Below, one piece after another: positions 14,508 to 23,212 of a stretch of DNA of 32,534 bases. The DNA lies in assembly GCA_002314445.1 (NCBI GenBank), contig DCFX01000034.1, positions 1 through 32,534 of the forward strand, written 5' to 3'. Source of the stretch: Treponema sp. UBA1793 (lineage in GTDB: Bacteria > Spirochaetota > Spirochaetia > Treponematales > Treponemataceae). Position 1 is the first letter of the stretch; each line of letters starts with the position of its first letter. The translations under genes and the position numbers were made by a program. The notes under the pieces were generated by a model that saw nothing but the letters and a program-made list of their open reading frames with translations, was not told the DNA's origin and did not search any database.

Positions 14508-15983
14508 ATGAATAAAGATGGTATGGACAACAATATTTTTGTAAATGATGAAGACAAGCTGCACGATGAATGTGGTGTTGTTGGTGTTTATTTGAACGGC
14601 AAATCTGAAGCAGTGGAGGCCGGTCAAACAGTCCCGATGAACGCCGCTACTTTAGCATACTACGGTCTGTATTCGCTGCAGCACCGTGGCCAGGAAAGTG
14701 CTGGTATTGCTGTTACCGACGGAACTGAAATAAAAGTCCATAAACAGCTGGGACTCGTTGCCGATGCGTTTAAAAAAGAGAATCTGGAATCTCTCGTCGG
14801 ACGTATCGCGGTCGGTCATGTCCGTTATGCGACTGCGGGCGGCTGTACAATAGAAAACGCACAGCCCATGGTAATCGGTTTTAAACTCGGTTCCGTTGCA
14901 GTGGCTCATAACGGCCAGCTTGTTAATTATGAGCAGCTCCGCGAAATGCTTGAGGAAGCAGGTTCGACGTTTTATTCCACGAGCGACACCGAAGTCATTG
15001 TAAAACTGATTGCAAAAAGTTATAAAAAGGGACTCGAACGCGCGCTCACGGACACGATCCAGATGATAAAAGGCTCATTTGCACTTTGTGTCATGACTGA
15101 CAATTGTCTTATTGGCGCCCGTGATCCGAACGGCATACGTCCTCTCTGCCTTGGCAAAATCGATGGCGGCTGGATACTTGCAAGTGAAAGCTGCGCAGTC
15201 GACGCCGTAAACGGAACATTCGTGCGCGATATTCATCCCGGTGAAATCGTTATTATTAATGACGACGGTGTGCTTTCGTTTGAATTCGGCGAAAAAACTT
15301 CAAAGCGTTCGTGTATCTTTGAATATGTCTATTTTGCACGTCCCGATTCAATCATAGACCAGATTGCAGTACAGGAAGCGCGTCTGCGCATGGGCGCAAT
15401 GCTTGCAAGGGAAAGTTCTGTCCCTGCAGACGTCGTTATCGGCGTGCCTGACAGCGGACTTGGTGCTGCGATGGGATATGCGCGTGCATCGGGCATTCCG
15501 TATGCAATCGGTATTGTGAAAAATAAATATATTGGCCGCACATTCATTGCACCTACTCAGAAAGAGCGGGAAAATATGGTCTTTGTAAAATTGAACGCGG
15601 TTAAGAGCGAGATAAACGGCAGGCGTGTTGTCGTTATTGATGATTCAATTGTGCGTGGAACGACGAGCCGCCGTCTAATCCAGATACTTCGGAGAGCCGG
15701 AGCAAAGGAAGTTCATTTCCGTGTCTCAAGTCCTCCCGTAAAATTCCCGTGCTATTTCGGCATAGACACACCGAGCCGAGCCGAACTTATTTCTTCTGCA
15801 CATGATGTGGAAGAAATCTGTAAGGAAATAGGGGCTGATTCGCTTGCCTTTTTAAGTACCGACGGAATGTTTGAAGCACTGCGTTCCTGTAATCCTGAAC
15901 AGTACGGTTACTGTAAAGGCTGTTTTACAGGCGAATATCCGGTAGCTGTTCCCGGCGAATTAAACGGAAAAAGGTGTGAATGA
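14508..15983 (+). CDS. purF: PurF, amidophosphoribosyltransferase
   Basis: Catalyses the first committed step of purine synthesis, PRPP plus glutamine to phosphoribosylamine. The N-terminal glutaminase has nucleophile C22 (HDECGVVGVY), so a propeptide of about 21 residues must be removed. LQHRGQESAGIAV and STSDTEVI follow. The PRTase domain has VVVIDDSIVRGTTSRR. Four cysteines (C269 in SCIFEYVYF, C415 in FPCYFGID, C469 and C472 in YCKGC) sit where Bacillus subtilis PurF binds a 4Fe-4S cluster, so an oxygen-sensitive enzyme is expected. The start is uncertain: ATG 14508 is chosen, with GGAG about 16 nt upstream. TTG 14487 and ATG 14523 are alternatives, changing only the propeptide. Confidence 0.95.
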   Translation: MNKDGMDNNIFVNDEDKLHDECGVVGVYLNGKSEAVEAGQTVPMNAATLAYYGLYSLQHRGQESAGIAVTDGTEIKVHKQLGLVADAFKKENLESLVGRIAVGHVRYATAGGCTIENAQPMVIGFKLGSVAVAHNGQLVNYEQLREMLEEAGSTFYSTSDTEVIVKLIAKSYKKGLERALTDTIQMIKGSFALCVMTDNCLIGARDPNGIRPLCLGKIDGGWILASESCAVDAVNGTFVRDIHPGEIVIINDDGVLSFEFGEKTSKRSCIFEYVYFARPDSIIDQIAVQEARLRMGAMLARESSVPADVVIGVPDSGLGAAMGYARASGIPYAIGIVKNKYIGRTFIAPTQKERENMVFVKLNAVKSEINGRRVVVIDDSIVRGTTSRRLIQILRRAGAKEVHFRVSSPPVKFPCYFGIDTPSRAELISSAHDVEEICKEIGADSLAFLSTDGMFEALRSCNPEQYGYCKGCFTGEYPVAVPGELNGKRCE

Positions 15984-16076
15984 TTTTTATATGCAGACAA
16001 TGAATGAGATTCTGTGTCAGTAATTGTTTTCCCGGCGGGAAATGATGAATGTACGTCTTGTACAAAACATCGTTCC

Positions 16077-16099
16077 GGAGTTTGCCGGTCGTAAACTCC
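16077..16099 (+). other. Hairpin in the purF-purM gap
   Basis: GGAGTTT (16077-16083) and AAACTCC (16093-16099) form a perfect 7-bp stem with a 9-nt loop in the 171-bp gap between purF and purM. No T-run follows. The rest of the gap contains no recognisable gene; AAAGGAG before 16155 is the purM ribosome site. It may be an mRNA processing or stability element. Confidence 0.3.
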
Positions 16100-16154
16100 A
16101 GTCTGTGCCGTATCCGGCGCATAACCTCCGCCCGACTTTTTAAAGGAGTATTGT

Positions 16155-17270
16155 ATGGCAGGAAGTGTTGATTACAAGGCAAGTGGCGTTGATGTCGAAG
16201 AAGGATATAAAGCCATCGACAAATATAAAGTACAGGCTGCCAGAACGGCCATTCCCGGACTGCTTACCGAATTGGGTAGTTTTAACGGCATGTTTGCGGT
16301 TCCGAAGGGAATAAAAAATCCCATTATGGTAAGCGGAACCGACGGAGTCGGAACAAAACTTGACATTGCATTCAAAATGAAAAAGTATGACACAGTTGGT
16401 ATTGATTGTGTCGCCATGAGCGTGAACGATATTCTCTGCAGCGGAGTCCAGACGCAGTTTTTCCTTGATTATCTTGCATGCGGTACGCTTGATTCAAATG
16501 TTGCCGGTGAACTTGTGAAAGGTGTCGCCGAAGGTTGTATTGATGCCGGCTGCGCGCTGCTTGGCGGAGAAACCGCTGAAATGCCCGGTTTTTATGATGC
16601 CGGAAAATATGATCTTGCGGGATTCGGTGTCGGTATCGGCGAAAAAAAAGAAATGATTACCGGAAAAAACATTAAGTCCGGCGATGTCCTTATAGGCCTT
16701 TCATCCACAGGTGCTCATTCCAACGGCTTCTCACTTATCCGTAAGCTTGTTACCGATTTTAACGAGCCGTTTCTTGAAAACGGCAGGGAAACGGGAAAGA
16801 CAATCGGCGAAATTCTTCTTGTGCCGACACGCATTTATGTAAAGCCTGTTATGGATGTGCTGAAAAAACACCGCAATTCCGTTCATGGTATGGTGCATGT
16901 TACCGGAGGCGGATTCTATGAGAACATTCCGCGTATGTATCCGAAAGCAAAAGATGGAAAAAAGCAGCTTATTTCCGTTATAAAACGTTCCAGCTGGGAT
17001 ATACCTCCGATTTTTGGGGAGCTTATTAAACGCGGTGCCGATGTGAACAATGTGTACAGTACATTTAACATGGGAATCGGTTTTGTGCTTGCAGTAAAAG
17101 CATCCGATGCGGATGCAATCACCGAAATGTTCAACAAGCATGCGTCAAGATTCAGCAAACCTGGCATTCCCGACATGCAGGCATATCAAATCGGGCACGT
17201 AGCATATTCCGAAGCGGAAATTACCGGGGAAATGAAAGGTAATAAAGATATGACCGTTTTTGAAGATTAA
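16155..17270 (+). CDS. purM: PurM, phosphoribosylformylglycinamidine cyclo-ligase (AIR synthetase)
   Basis: The 371-residue ATP-dependent enzyme closes the imidazole ring, FGAM to AIR, supplying the substrate of PurE. Characteristic motifs: SGTDGVGTKLDIAFKM near residues 60-75, CVAMSVNDILCSG, LGGETAEMPGFY, STGAHSNGFSL and VHVTGGGFYENIPRM. AAAGGAG precedes the ATG. It is slightly longer than the Escherichia coli enzyme, with a longer N-terminus (DYKASGVDVEEGYKAIDKYK) as in many bacterial homologues. It lies between purF and purN in the same direction. The 171-bp gap before it is the largest in the operon. Confidence 0.96.
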   Translation: MAGSVDYKASGVDVEEGYKAIDKYKVQAARTAIPGLLTELGSFNGMFAVPKGIKNPIMVSGTDGVGTKLDIAFKMKKYDTVGIDCVAMSVNDILCSGVQTQFFLDYLACGTLDSNVAGELVKGVAEGCIDAGCALLGGETAEMPGFYDAGKYDLAGFGVGIGEKKEMITGKNIKSGDVLIGLSSTGAHSNGFSLIRKLVTDFNEPFLENGRETGKTIGEILLVPTRIYVKPVMDVLKKHRNSVHGMVHVTGGGFYENIPRMYPKAKDGKKQLISVIKRSSWDIPPIFGELIKRGADVNNVYSTFNMGIGFVLAVKASDADAITEMFNKHASRFSKPGIPDMQAYQIGHVAYSEAEITGEMKGNKDMTVFED

Positions 17271-17291
17271 TCAGAATTATTGAGGTGCAAT

Positions 17292-17921
17292 ATGACTGTG
17301 GCAGTTCTTGTTTCCGGAGGCGGTACAAACCTTCAGGCGCTTATTGATTATGAGAAATCACACACGAACTGTCCGTATCATATTGTGTTTGTCGCTTCCA
17401 GCACAAAAGATGCGTATGCGCTGGAACGTGCAAAAAAAGAAGGCATTCCTGCTGAAGTCCGAAGCCCTTATTCTGTTATGGGTTCGGAACGTGCAAAGTC
17501 TGCCTCCCGAGAAGAAAAACGTATTGCCGTATCGGACGCAGTCCTTGAATTATGCCGCAGATATGAGGCTGATTCGATTGTCCTTGCCGGCTGGCTTACG
17601 GTTCTCGGCGGCAGCATAATTACGCAGTATTCAAACAGAATTATTAATCTGCATCCCGCCCTTCTGCCGAAATTCGGAGGAGTGGGCATGTGGGGGCACA
17701 GCGTGCACGAAGCTGTGCTTGCAGCACATGAAAAAGAAAGCGGCTGTACAGTACATCTTGTGGACGCAGGCTGCGATACCGGTAAAATTCTTGTTCAGAA
17801 AAAAGTGCCGGTTATGCCGGACGATACGCCCGATACATTGTACGCGCGTATTGCACCTCACGAGCATGAGGCGCTTATTGAAGGTTTGTGCATGCTCGCG
17901 GAGATGCTCAAAAAATCATAA
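17292..17921 (+). CDS. purN: PurN, phosphoribosylglycinamide formyltransferase
   Basis: The 209-residue enzyme transfers a formyl group from 10-formyl-THF to GAR. Motifs: VLVSGGGTNLQALIDY at the N-terminus, INLHPALLPKFGG with the catalytic Asn-His pair, and HLVDAGCDTGKILVQKKVPV with the catalytic aspartate. ATG 17292 is chosen because GAGGTG (17282-17287) lies upstream; the in-frame TTG at 17280 has no such site. It begins 21 bp after purM and is the last gene of the operon. Its stop directly abuts that of the convergent LUD gene. The pathway genes purD, purL, purB and purH are not in the window. Confidence 0.95.
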   Translation: MTVAVLVSGGGTNLQALIDYEKSHTNCPYHIVFVASSTKDAYALERAKKEGIPAEVRSPYSVMGSERAKSASREEKRIAVSDAVLELCRRYEADSIVLAGWLTVLGGSIITQYSNRIINLHPALLPKFGGVGMWGHSVHEAVLAAHEKESGCTVHLVDAGCDTGKILVQKKVPVMPDDTPDTLYARIAPHEHEALIEGLCMLAEMLKKS

Positions 17922-18557
17922 TCAGAATCCCAGTGTTTCACCAATCAGTACGATTTTTATTCTTTCTTCCGGCCTGCAGAGTCTTGTGCGTACGATGTAC
18001 GTGCAGATACTTTCAGTGCTTTTGCAGTCTGCACATGCGCCGGTAATTTTACACGGAGTTTTGATATCAAAACGCTGTGCATTTACCGGAGCTGCGTAAT
18101 TACGGGCGCGCGCCAGAGCATCTTCTATGCTTTTGACCACTTTATTCATGCCGCATGCAATGATAACGCTTTTCGGGCCAAACATCATTGCGGCAGTACG
18201 GTTGCCGTTCCCATCGATATTAACAAGCTCTCCGTCTTCGGTGATTGCGTTTGTACCGGTAAGGTATGTGTCGCATAAGAGCGCCCTGCGCATCAATTCA
18301 ACTCTTTCTTCTTTGTTCTGGGCTGTGTCGCGGTCGATGACTTTCCATCCGTCGTCTTTTACACGCTGAATGATTCCAAGCGTTTCCATCGTCAGAGAAC
18401 CGCCCCATGAAACAGTATCCGTTTTCGGGATAAGTGAGATGATCTGCTGGGCTGCGGCCTGTTTTGTTGAGCAGTAATATGCATCAAAGTGCCGTGCCTT
18501 GAGATTTTTCACAAGCTGTCCGCCGATTTTATCGTTTCTTTGTTGTTCCGGTGACAT
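17922..18557 (-). CDS. LUD-domain protein (LutC/YkgG-like)
   Basis: A 211-residue single LUD domain (DUF162). It shows the family's VSWGGSLTMETLGI, LCDTYLTGTNAITEDGELVNIDGNGNR and FGPKSVIIACGMNKVV, then a cysteine-bearing tail (PCKITGACADCKSTESIC). LUD proteins appear in L-lactate utilisation complexes (LutABC), but stand-alone copies like this, without iron-sulfur LutA or LutB beside them, have no established role and are often annotated only as lactate utilization protein. A clean AAGGAGG lies within the end of the upstream glycosyltransferase gene, which it overlaps by 29 bp. It appears to be the last gene of a five-gene minus-strand operon and converges on purN with no gap. Confidence 0.88.
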   Translation of the reverse strand: MSPEQQRNDKIGGQLVKNLKARHFDAYYCSTKQAAAQQIISLIPKTDTVSWGGSLTMETLGIIQRVKDDGWKVIDRDTAQNKEERVELMRRALLCDTYLTGTNAITEDGELVNIDGNGNRTAAMMFGPKSVIIACGMNKVVKSIEDALARARNYAAPVNAQRFDIKTPCKITGACADCKSTESICTYIVRTRLCRPEERIKIVLIGETLGF

Positions 18558-19566
18558 CGTCTTTCCTCCTTGTCTGTTTTGGTTCTGCTTTCGTTCCTTT
18601 TATCGATTTCCTCTTTCCGACCGGCTTTATCAATTCTTTTTTTAAAACCTTCGGAGCTGCAAAAAGTGACTTAGTTTTTGACCATTTTTCAGCTCTTTCA
18701 GCTTCTTTTCTTTCCGCATTCATTTTTGCCTTTATTTTATTATATTCTATAACTCCGCCGTCGTGTGCATATGCAAATAAAAAAGTATTTATTTTCAGCT
18801 TATTATCGTTGTATAAGTTGATTGATTTATACAAATTACGGTAATAACCGAGAAGTTCATATTTCATGGAAAGCGTTTTCGCATACGACATGGGAGATTC
18901 GCACACGGAGCCGAGTCTTTTTACATAAAAATACAAAGGGCGTTTAATTGTGGAAATGCAGTATTCATTCGTAATGAACTGCAGGTATTCCAGATTGAAC
19001 AGAAAGTCCTCGCACCATTTAAATCTCGGAGAGAAAAAAATATGATGTTTCTTGATGATTTCCGTCCGGTACAGTTTATTCCAGACAACGCCGTAGTAAA
19101 AGTCGGCAGGAGCATTTGCCATTCGTTCTGCGAAATGTTCACGCGTAATAAGAAGATCTTCTTTTATGTCTCCCATGGGAATCAGTACGTCGTTTATAAC
19201 GCGCAGGAATCCCGCTATGACCAGGTCTGTTTTGTCTTCCTGCGCCCGTTCAACATATTCTGAAATGGCATCGGGCGCGAGCCAGTCGTCGCTGTCTGCA
19301 AATGTAATATACTCGCCTTTTGCGTGTATAATACCGTTGTTACGGGCTTCTGAAACGCCTTTGTTTTCCTGCGTAAGGACGATGAAACGTTTGTCCTTTT
19401 GAGAATACATTCTGTATATTTCTGCTGAATTATCTTTGCTGCCGTCATCAACTATAATAATTTCAATTGATTTGTATGTCTGGTTCCTGCATGAATCGAG
19501 ACACCTGCTCATGTATTCGGCAGCGTTGTAAACAGGTATAATAATGGAAACCAACGGTTGTGTCAT
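18529..19566 (-). CDS. Family 2 glycosyltransferase
   Basis: A 345-residue GT-A fold glycosyltransferase. SIIIPVYNAAEYMSRCLDS starts the nucleotide-sugar domain, with VDDGS at 39-43, ENKGVSEARNNGI at 67-79 and the metal-binding FADSDDW at 89-95. The donor and acceptor are not predictable; cell-surface or glycolipid sugars are usual for the family. The C-terminal 60 residues are highly basic (RKEAERAEKWSKTKS, KRKSIKGTKAEPKQTRRKDD) with no transmembrane helix, which may hold the enzyme at the membrane surface. It starts 1 nt after the stop of the OmpA-domain gene and overlaps the LUD gene by 29 bp, so it belongs to the same operon. Confidence 0.92.
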   Translation of the reverse strand: MTQPLVSIIIPVYNAAEYMSRCLDSCRNQTYKSIEIIIVDDGSKDNSAEIYRMYSQKDKRFIVLTQENKGVSEARNNGIIHAKGEYITFADSDDWLAPDAISEYVERAQEDKTDLVIAGFLRVINDVLIPMGDIKEDLLITREHFAERMANAPADFYYGVVWNKLYRTEIIKKHHIFFSPRFKWCEDFLFNLEYLQFITNEYCISTIKRPLYFYVKRLGSVCESPMSYAKTLSMKYELLGYYRNLYKSINLYNDNKLKINTFLFAYAHDGGVIEYNKIKAKMNAERKEAERAEKWSKTKSLFAAPKVLKKELIKPVGKRKSIKGTKAEPKQTRRKDDVTGTTKKR

Positions 19567-19567
19567 A

Positions 19568-20944
19568 TTACCAGTCTCGCTGAATATACGTAGCTTTTGG
19601 CCGGGCCGTTATATCAACCCTCCGGTTTTGTTTTCTTCCTTCTTCCGTTTCGTTCGACGCTATCGGATTTGCTCCTCCGTATCCTTGATATGTAAAAAGC
19701 CCTTCCGGTATGCCTTTTGCAATAAGGGCTTTTATTACTGTCTGGGTCCGTTCTATCGATAAGTTCATCTGACCGGCTGGTTTTCCGACGTCGGCAGTAT
19801 AGCCTTCTACAAGGATTGTAAATTCATTACCTTTTATAAGATCCTGAAGTTTCTCTGCAATGACGTCAATCCGCGGCTGTTCTGACGGAAGAAGTTTCGG
19901 TGAATCCGGTTCGAATTTGAGGTCGATTGAAAATTGTATGCCGCTTGTACTGTCCGTAATTTTTATTCCCGGTACTTTATTTTCATAAAAATATTGTTTT
20001 ACGGCCGCGTATGCAACGTAATAGGCGTTATCTTTCTGGGGTGCTGCAGCATTGTGGATAAGTTCATCCTTATCCAGAAGAATGACCACTTTTCCCTTTT
20101 TCAGGAGTTCACGATTTTGAGGAACAGAAAGAATGCGGAGTGCGTCGTCGGTGTGAATGACCGGATCGGTGCGGTTCCGCCCGTATACTTTATATGCTCT
20201 TATATAGAGGGGATCGGTACCGATGCGGTCCGCGTATATACTTTCGTTATCGGAAAAGTTGTACAGTACGATTCCGCTTTTTTTAGCTGCTTCGTTTTCC
20301 ATCATGTTACGTTCGTAAATAAGATCCATCTCTTCGTCCCATATTTCAGGAAAAAAACAAGGAGATACGGAACTTGTTACATATTCTCCCTGTACCGGAA
20401 GTTTTCCCCGCGCATCTATGATAATGCCGCTGTACGGACGCGATGAAATCGTATTAATGGGTTCATCCGGCGTATAAGGATATTTCTGTTTAATGAAAAG
20501 TCGTCCTATTTCATTCATATTTACAGTATTTACGCTGGAAAGTATTGATCCGTCGTCGTTGAATACATCAGGCGTCGTCCGCCCGTTTTCTATGATATCC
20601 GTGATCTGCTCGAGGGAAAGCGTCTTGTCGAGCACAAAATCTCCGAGCTGGCTGTTATTGTCGACATATAACGAGAGCAGCGGATCCTTTATGAGTATCG
20701 GCAGTTTCATCTGCATACGGCCGGAAGCTGCATTTCTTCCCGATGGAAGTTCGAGTCCTGCCTTTTTTGTATCAAGCGTGACCGTCGAAGTAAACTGTTT
20801 TGTAATCCAGTTTACTTTACTCGACGATGCCATCGTCATCTGCTGTGCAGACAATGGTACAGCGGCAAGCGAGAAAAGCAGACCTGAGACTATCGTTCGT
20901 AAAAATAATGTATTCATAATTTTACTTTTTATGTATCGGCTCAT
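19568..20944 (-). CDS. OmpA-domain exported protein, Tp0624-like
   Basis: A 458-residue protein with a signal peptide ending near LSAQQ, a long N-terminal region of about 300 residues, and a C-terminal OmpA-like peptidoglycan-binding domain (ILVEGYTADVGKPAGQ, NLSIERTQTVIKALIAKGI, YGGANPIASNE, RKQNRRVDIT). The organisation recalls treponemal Tp0624, whose structure shows extra domains before a divergent OmpA module; this is a judgement from memory. It is probably periplasmic and anchored to peptidoglycan. I prefer ATG 20944 because it overlaps the TGA of the upstream transglycosylase gene (ATGA). The later ATG 20917 gives a shorter, more usual signal peptide and cannot be excluded. Neither has a strong ribosome site. 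Confidence 0.85.
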   Translation of the reverse strand: MSRYIKSKIMNTLFLRTIVSGLLFSLAAVPLSAQQMTMASSSKVNWITKQFTSTVTLDTKKAGLELPSGRNAASGRMQMKLPILIKDPLLSLYVDNNSQLGDFVLDKTLSLEQITDIIENGRTTPDVFNDDGSILSSVNTVNMNEIGRLFIKQKYPYTPDEPINTISSRPYSGIIIDARGKLPVQGEYVTSSVSPCFFPEIWDEEMDLIYERNMMENEAAKKSGIVLYNFSDNESIYADRIGTDPLYIRAYKVYGRNRTDPVIHTDDALRILSVPQNRELLKKGKVVILLDKDELIHNAAAPQKDNAYYVAYAAVKQYFYENKVPGIKITDSTSGIQFSIDLKFEPDSPKLLPSEQPRIDVIAEKLQDLIKGNEFTILVEGYTADVGKPAGQMNLSIERTQTVIKALIAKGIPEGLFTYQGYGGANPIASNETEEGRKQNRRVDITARPKATYIQRDW

Positions 20945-22098
20945 TCTACCGGTATATAGAGGATTTTTCCTATTTTGAGCACAGTTTTTTCTGATATATT
21001 GTTTGACCCACAGAGTGAGTTTACCGTAATATTGTATTTCTTTGCTATCCTCCACAGCGAATCTCCTTCTTCGACTGTATACCGTGTCTGGAAGCGGTAC
21101 GGCGTAATGGAAGTAAGGGCATCTCGTGCTGACTGTTCCATTCCTTCCGGTACACGTATATTGTAGGAGCCTGACGGAGGCGTTATTCCCCGTATGAGCG
21201 CAGAATTAAGGCTGAGGAATATACCTTCGTCTATGCGCAGCTCATTTGCGAGCCTTCTGAGCGAGACGGCGCCGTCGACTTGTACATAATCGAAATAGCC
21301 TGCCCGCGGATTGACTGGCTCTCCGTTCTCTGTCGCCGCAGGCAGCGCAATATTATAATATGCACTGTTCTGTGCAATATCTGCGATTGCGATAAGCTTC
21401 GGTACATACTGAACGGACTGATCCCTCAGAAGCTTATGTTCTGCAAGATACCAGAAATCTTTTTCAGGATATTTTTTGAGGATGCGCGTCATGGCACCTG
21501 CACCGCAGTTGTACGCAGCAATGGCGATGGGCCAGTCCTGAAACATGTTGTAATTTTCCTGCAGTTTTGTAAGTGCAGCATCCGTCGATTTCCATGGATC
21601 AAGACGCTCATCGACGAAATCATTCCGGGTTAAAAAAGGTTTTGTGCTGTTCGGCATAAACTGCCACAGGCCGACGGCACCTGCTTTTGAACGTGCATCG
21701 GGTTTATAGCTTGATTCGACAACCGGAAGGTATTCCAGCAGAGCCGGCATGTTTTTTTCTTTGAGCTGCCTGCGTATGTACAGTCTGTATTGTTCGCCGT
21801 TGTCGAGCACAGAGGAGAGCCATTTGATACCGCCCGGAGTAAGATAATACTTTCGGTACTTGTCTACAAGCGGATCGTCAGAACCGGAAATCAGAAGAGG
21901 CTCATACGCCGCAGCCGGCGGAACTTCAAGCCCGCCGCTGTCTGATGATTCAGGTTCAGCCGGAAGTGAATCGGGTGATTCGGCGTCGGCCGTTTTTTGC
22001 TCATTTGAACCGGCTGAAGGAGACAGTGTTTCAGCGTGCAGTGTCATTAAAAATATAAGTGACAATGATGCGGCGCAGTAAAGTCGTCGGAAAATCAT
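20941..22098 (-). CDS. MltD-like membrane-associated lytic transglycosylase (SLT + LysM)
   Basis: A 385-residue exported enzyme that should cleave the glycan strands of peptidoglycan. Order of parts: signal peptide (MIFRRLYCAASLSLIFLMTLHA), an acidic Ser/Pro/Glu linker to about residue 65, an SLT catalytic domain with glutamate E128 in LPVVESSYKP followed by SKAGAVGLWQFMP and AIAAYNCGAGAM, a middle region, and one C-terminal LysM module (YTVEEGDSLWRIAKKYNIT to the end, ILYIPVE). Escherichia coli MltD has the same plan with more LysM copies. Its start overlaps the stop of the TPR lipoprotein gene by 1 nt (TAATG), and its stop overlaps the OmpA-domain gene by 4 nt, so all three are probably co-translated. 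Confidence 0.92.
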   Translation of the reverse strand: MIFRRLYCAASLSLIFLMTLHAETLSPSAGSNEQKTADAESPDSLPAEPESSDSGGLEVPPAAAYEPLLISGSDDPLVDKYRKYYLTPGGIKWLSSVLDNGEQYRLYIRRQLKEKNMPALLEYLPVVESSYKPDARSKAGAVGLWQFMPNSTKPFLTRNDFVDERLDPWKSTDAALTKLQENYNMFQDWPIAIAAYNCGAGAMTRILKKYPEKDFWYLAEHKLLRDQSVQYVPKLIAIADIAQNSAYYNIALPAATENGEPVNPRAGYFDYVQVDGAVSLRRLANELRIDEGIFLSLNSALIRGITPPSGSYNIRVPEGMEQSARDALTSITPYRFQTRYTVEEGDSLWRIAKKYNITVNSLCGSNNISEKTVLKIGKILYIPVE

Positions 22099-23144
22099 TA
22101 CAGCTTATCACCCATATATATGCCCGCCCATTCCCAGTTTCCGTGAATATCCGGATCAACAGGAAAGTTCACCTTTCGGAAATATAAATACCATACGGAG
22201 ATGTACTGGCTCCATCCCCACGTTTTGAGGTACGCTTCGTTGGGTGTCGTTCCTTCGTCGAGGTCTTTTTTGAAATAGATGCGCTGGCCTCTCATGTAGT
22301 TGCGCATTGAAAATTCTTCCTGTGAATTAGGATCCATTTCGTCCTGTTTCCACGACATTGAAAAGAAGTTGACTTTTGCCCGGTATTTATCGAGCGCGCG
22401 CCAGTCATACTGGCTGATTGCATTTTTGACAGCAGCTTCAAGTGCGGGAAGACTTTCAAATGTCCAGTCCTTTGAAGAATTGTTGAAATCAACAAGCTGC
22501 CGTGCTTCACTGTACGCATTCGGTTCACCCGGAATCTGAATTGTCGACGCATCCGGCTGCTCAAGGAACAAAGCAAAAGATTTAAGAGCAGGTCCCCAGT
22601 CGCTGTCCTTTTCATATTCCAGTGCAAGCCTCATGTATAATTCCGTAATGCTTACGTCGGAAGGAAAGCGGTTTATCATTTCGTTAAAATATTTGATGCG
22701 GTTTCTTGGCGTTTTGCTTATCTGGATAAGGTTTTTAAGGCACATATAGTGGACGGACTGCCCCTTTACAAGCAGATCAGGATATTCGTGAAGAATCCGG
22801 TCAAAATAATATTCGGCAAACGGTTCTGCTCCTGACGAAAGGTATGCATATGCGGTCATAAGCAGCCAGTATGAATCGTACGTATCGTCAGGATGGCGTT
22901 CAACCCAGTCGGTAAGGAACAGAATGGCATTTTGATAATCTTTTACAGAAAGCTGATTTGTCGCTATCTGATTAACAATTGCATACCGGCTGCCTGGAAC
23001 CAGATCCGGATTTTTAAGCAGTTCTTTCAGCTGCTGCTGCTGTTTATCAATTGTTCTGGTGTTTTTTTCTGATATTGCTGAACAGGAAAAAAATGACATC
23101 AGGGTGGCGATACACACAGCTGCTAAAAAAAGTTTCTTTACCAT
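22098..23144 (-). CDS. TPR-like spirochaetal lipoprotein
   Basis: A 348-residue protein with a lipoprotein signal (MVKKLFLAAVCIATLMSFFSC, lipid attachment at C21). The body is helical, with TPR-like pairs such as DYQNAILFLTDWVERHP, EPFAEYYFDRILHEYPD and GPALKSFALFLEQPD, and ends with a Trp/Tyr-rich segment (TWGWSQYISVWYLYF). The function is unknown; it is probably periplasmic or outer-membrane attached, serving as a scaffold for its operon partners, the transglycosylase and OmpA-domain protein. ATG 23144 is chosen because the lipobox signal peptide starts there; TTG 23180 would add 12 residues. It is the first gene of the minus-strand operon and divergent from the gene at 23213. Confidence 0.82.
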   Translation of the reverse strand: MVKKLFLAAVCIATLMSFFSCSAISEKNTRTIDKQQQQLKELLKNPDLVPGSRYAIVNQIATNQLSVKDYQNAILFLTDWVERHPDDTYDSYWLLMTAYAYLSSGAEPFAEYYFDRILHEYPDLLVKGQSVHYMCLKNLIQISKTPRNRIKYFNEMINRFPSDVSITELYMRLALEYEKDSDWGPALKSFALFLEQPDASTIQIPGEPNAYSEARQLVDFNNSSKDWTFESLPALEAAVKNAISQYDWRALDKYRAKVNFFSMSWKQDEMDPNSQEEFSMRNYMRGQRIYFKKDLDEGTTPNEAYLKTWGWSQYISVWYLYFRKVNFPVDPDIHGNWEWAGIYMGDKL

Positions 23145-23212
23145 ATTTTTACTGTAACACAAGCGGGTTGTTATTGGCAAGACTGCATGTTAGGTGTATC
23201 CTGTTAAGTACT

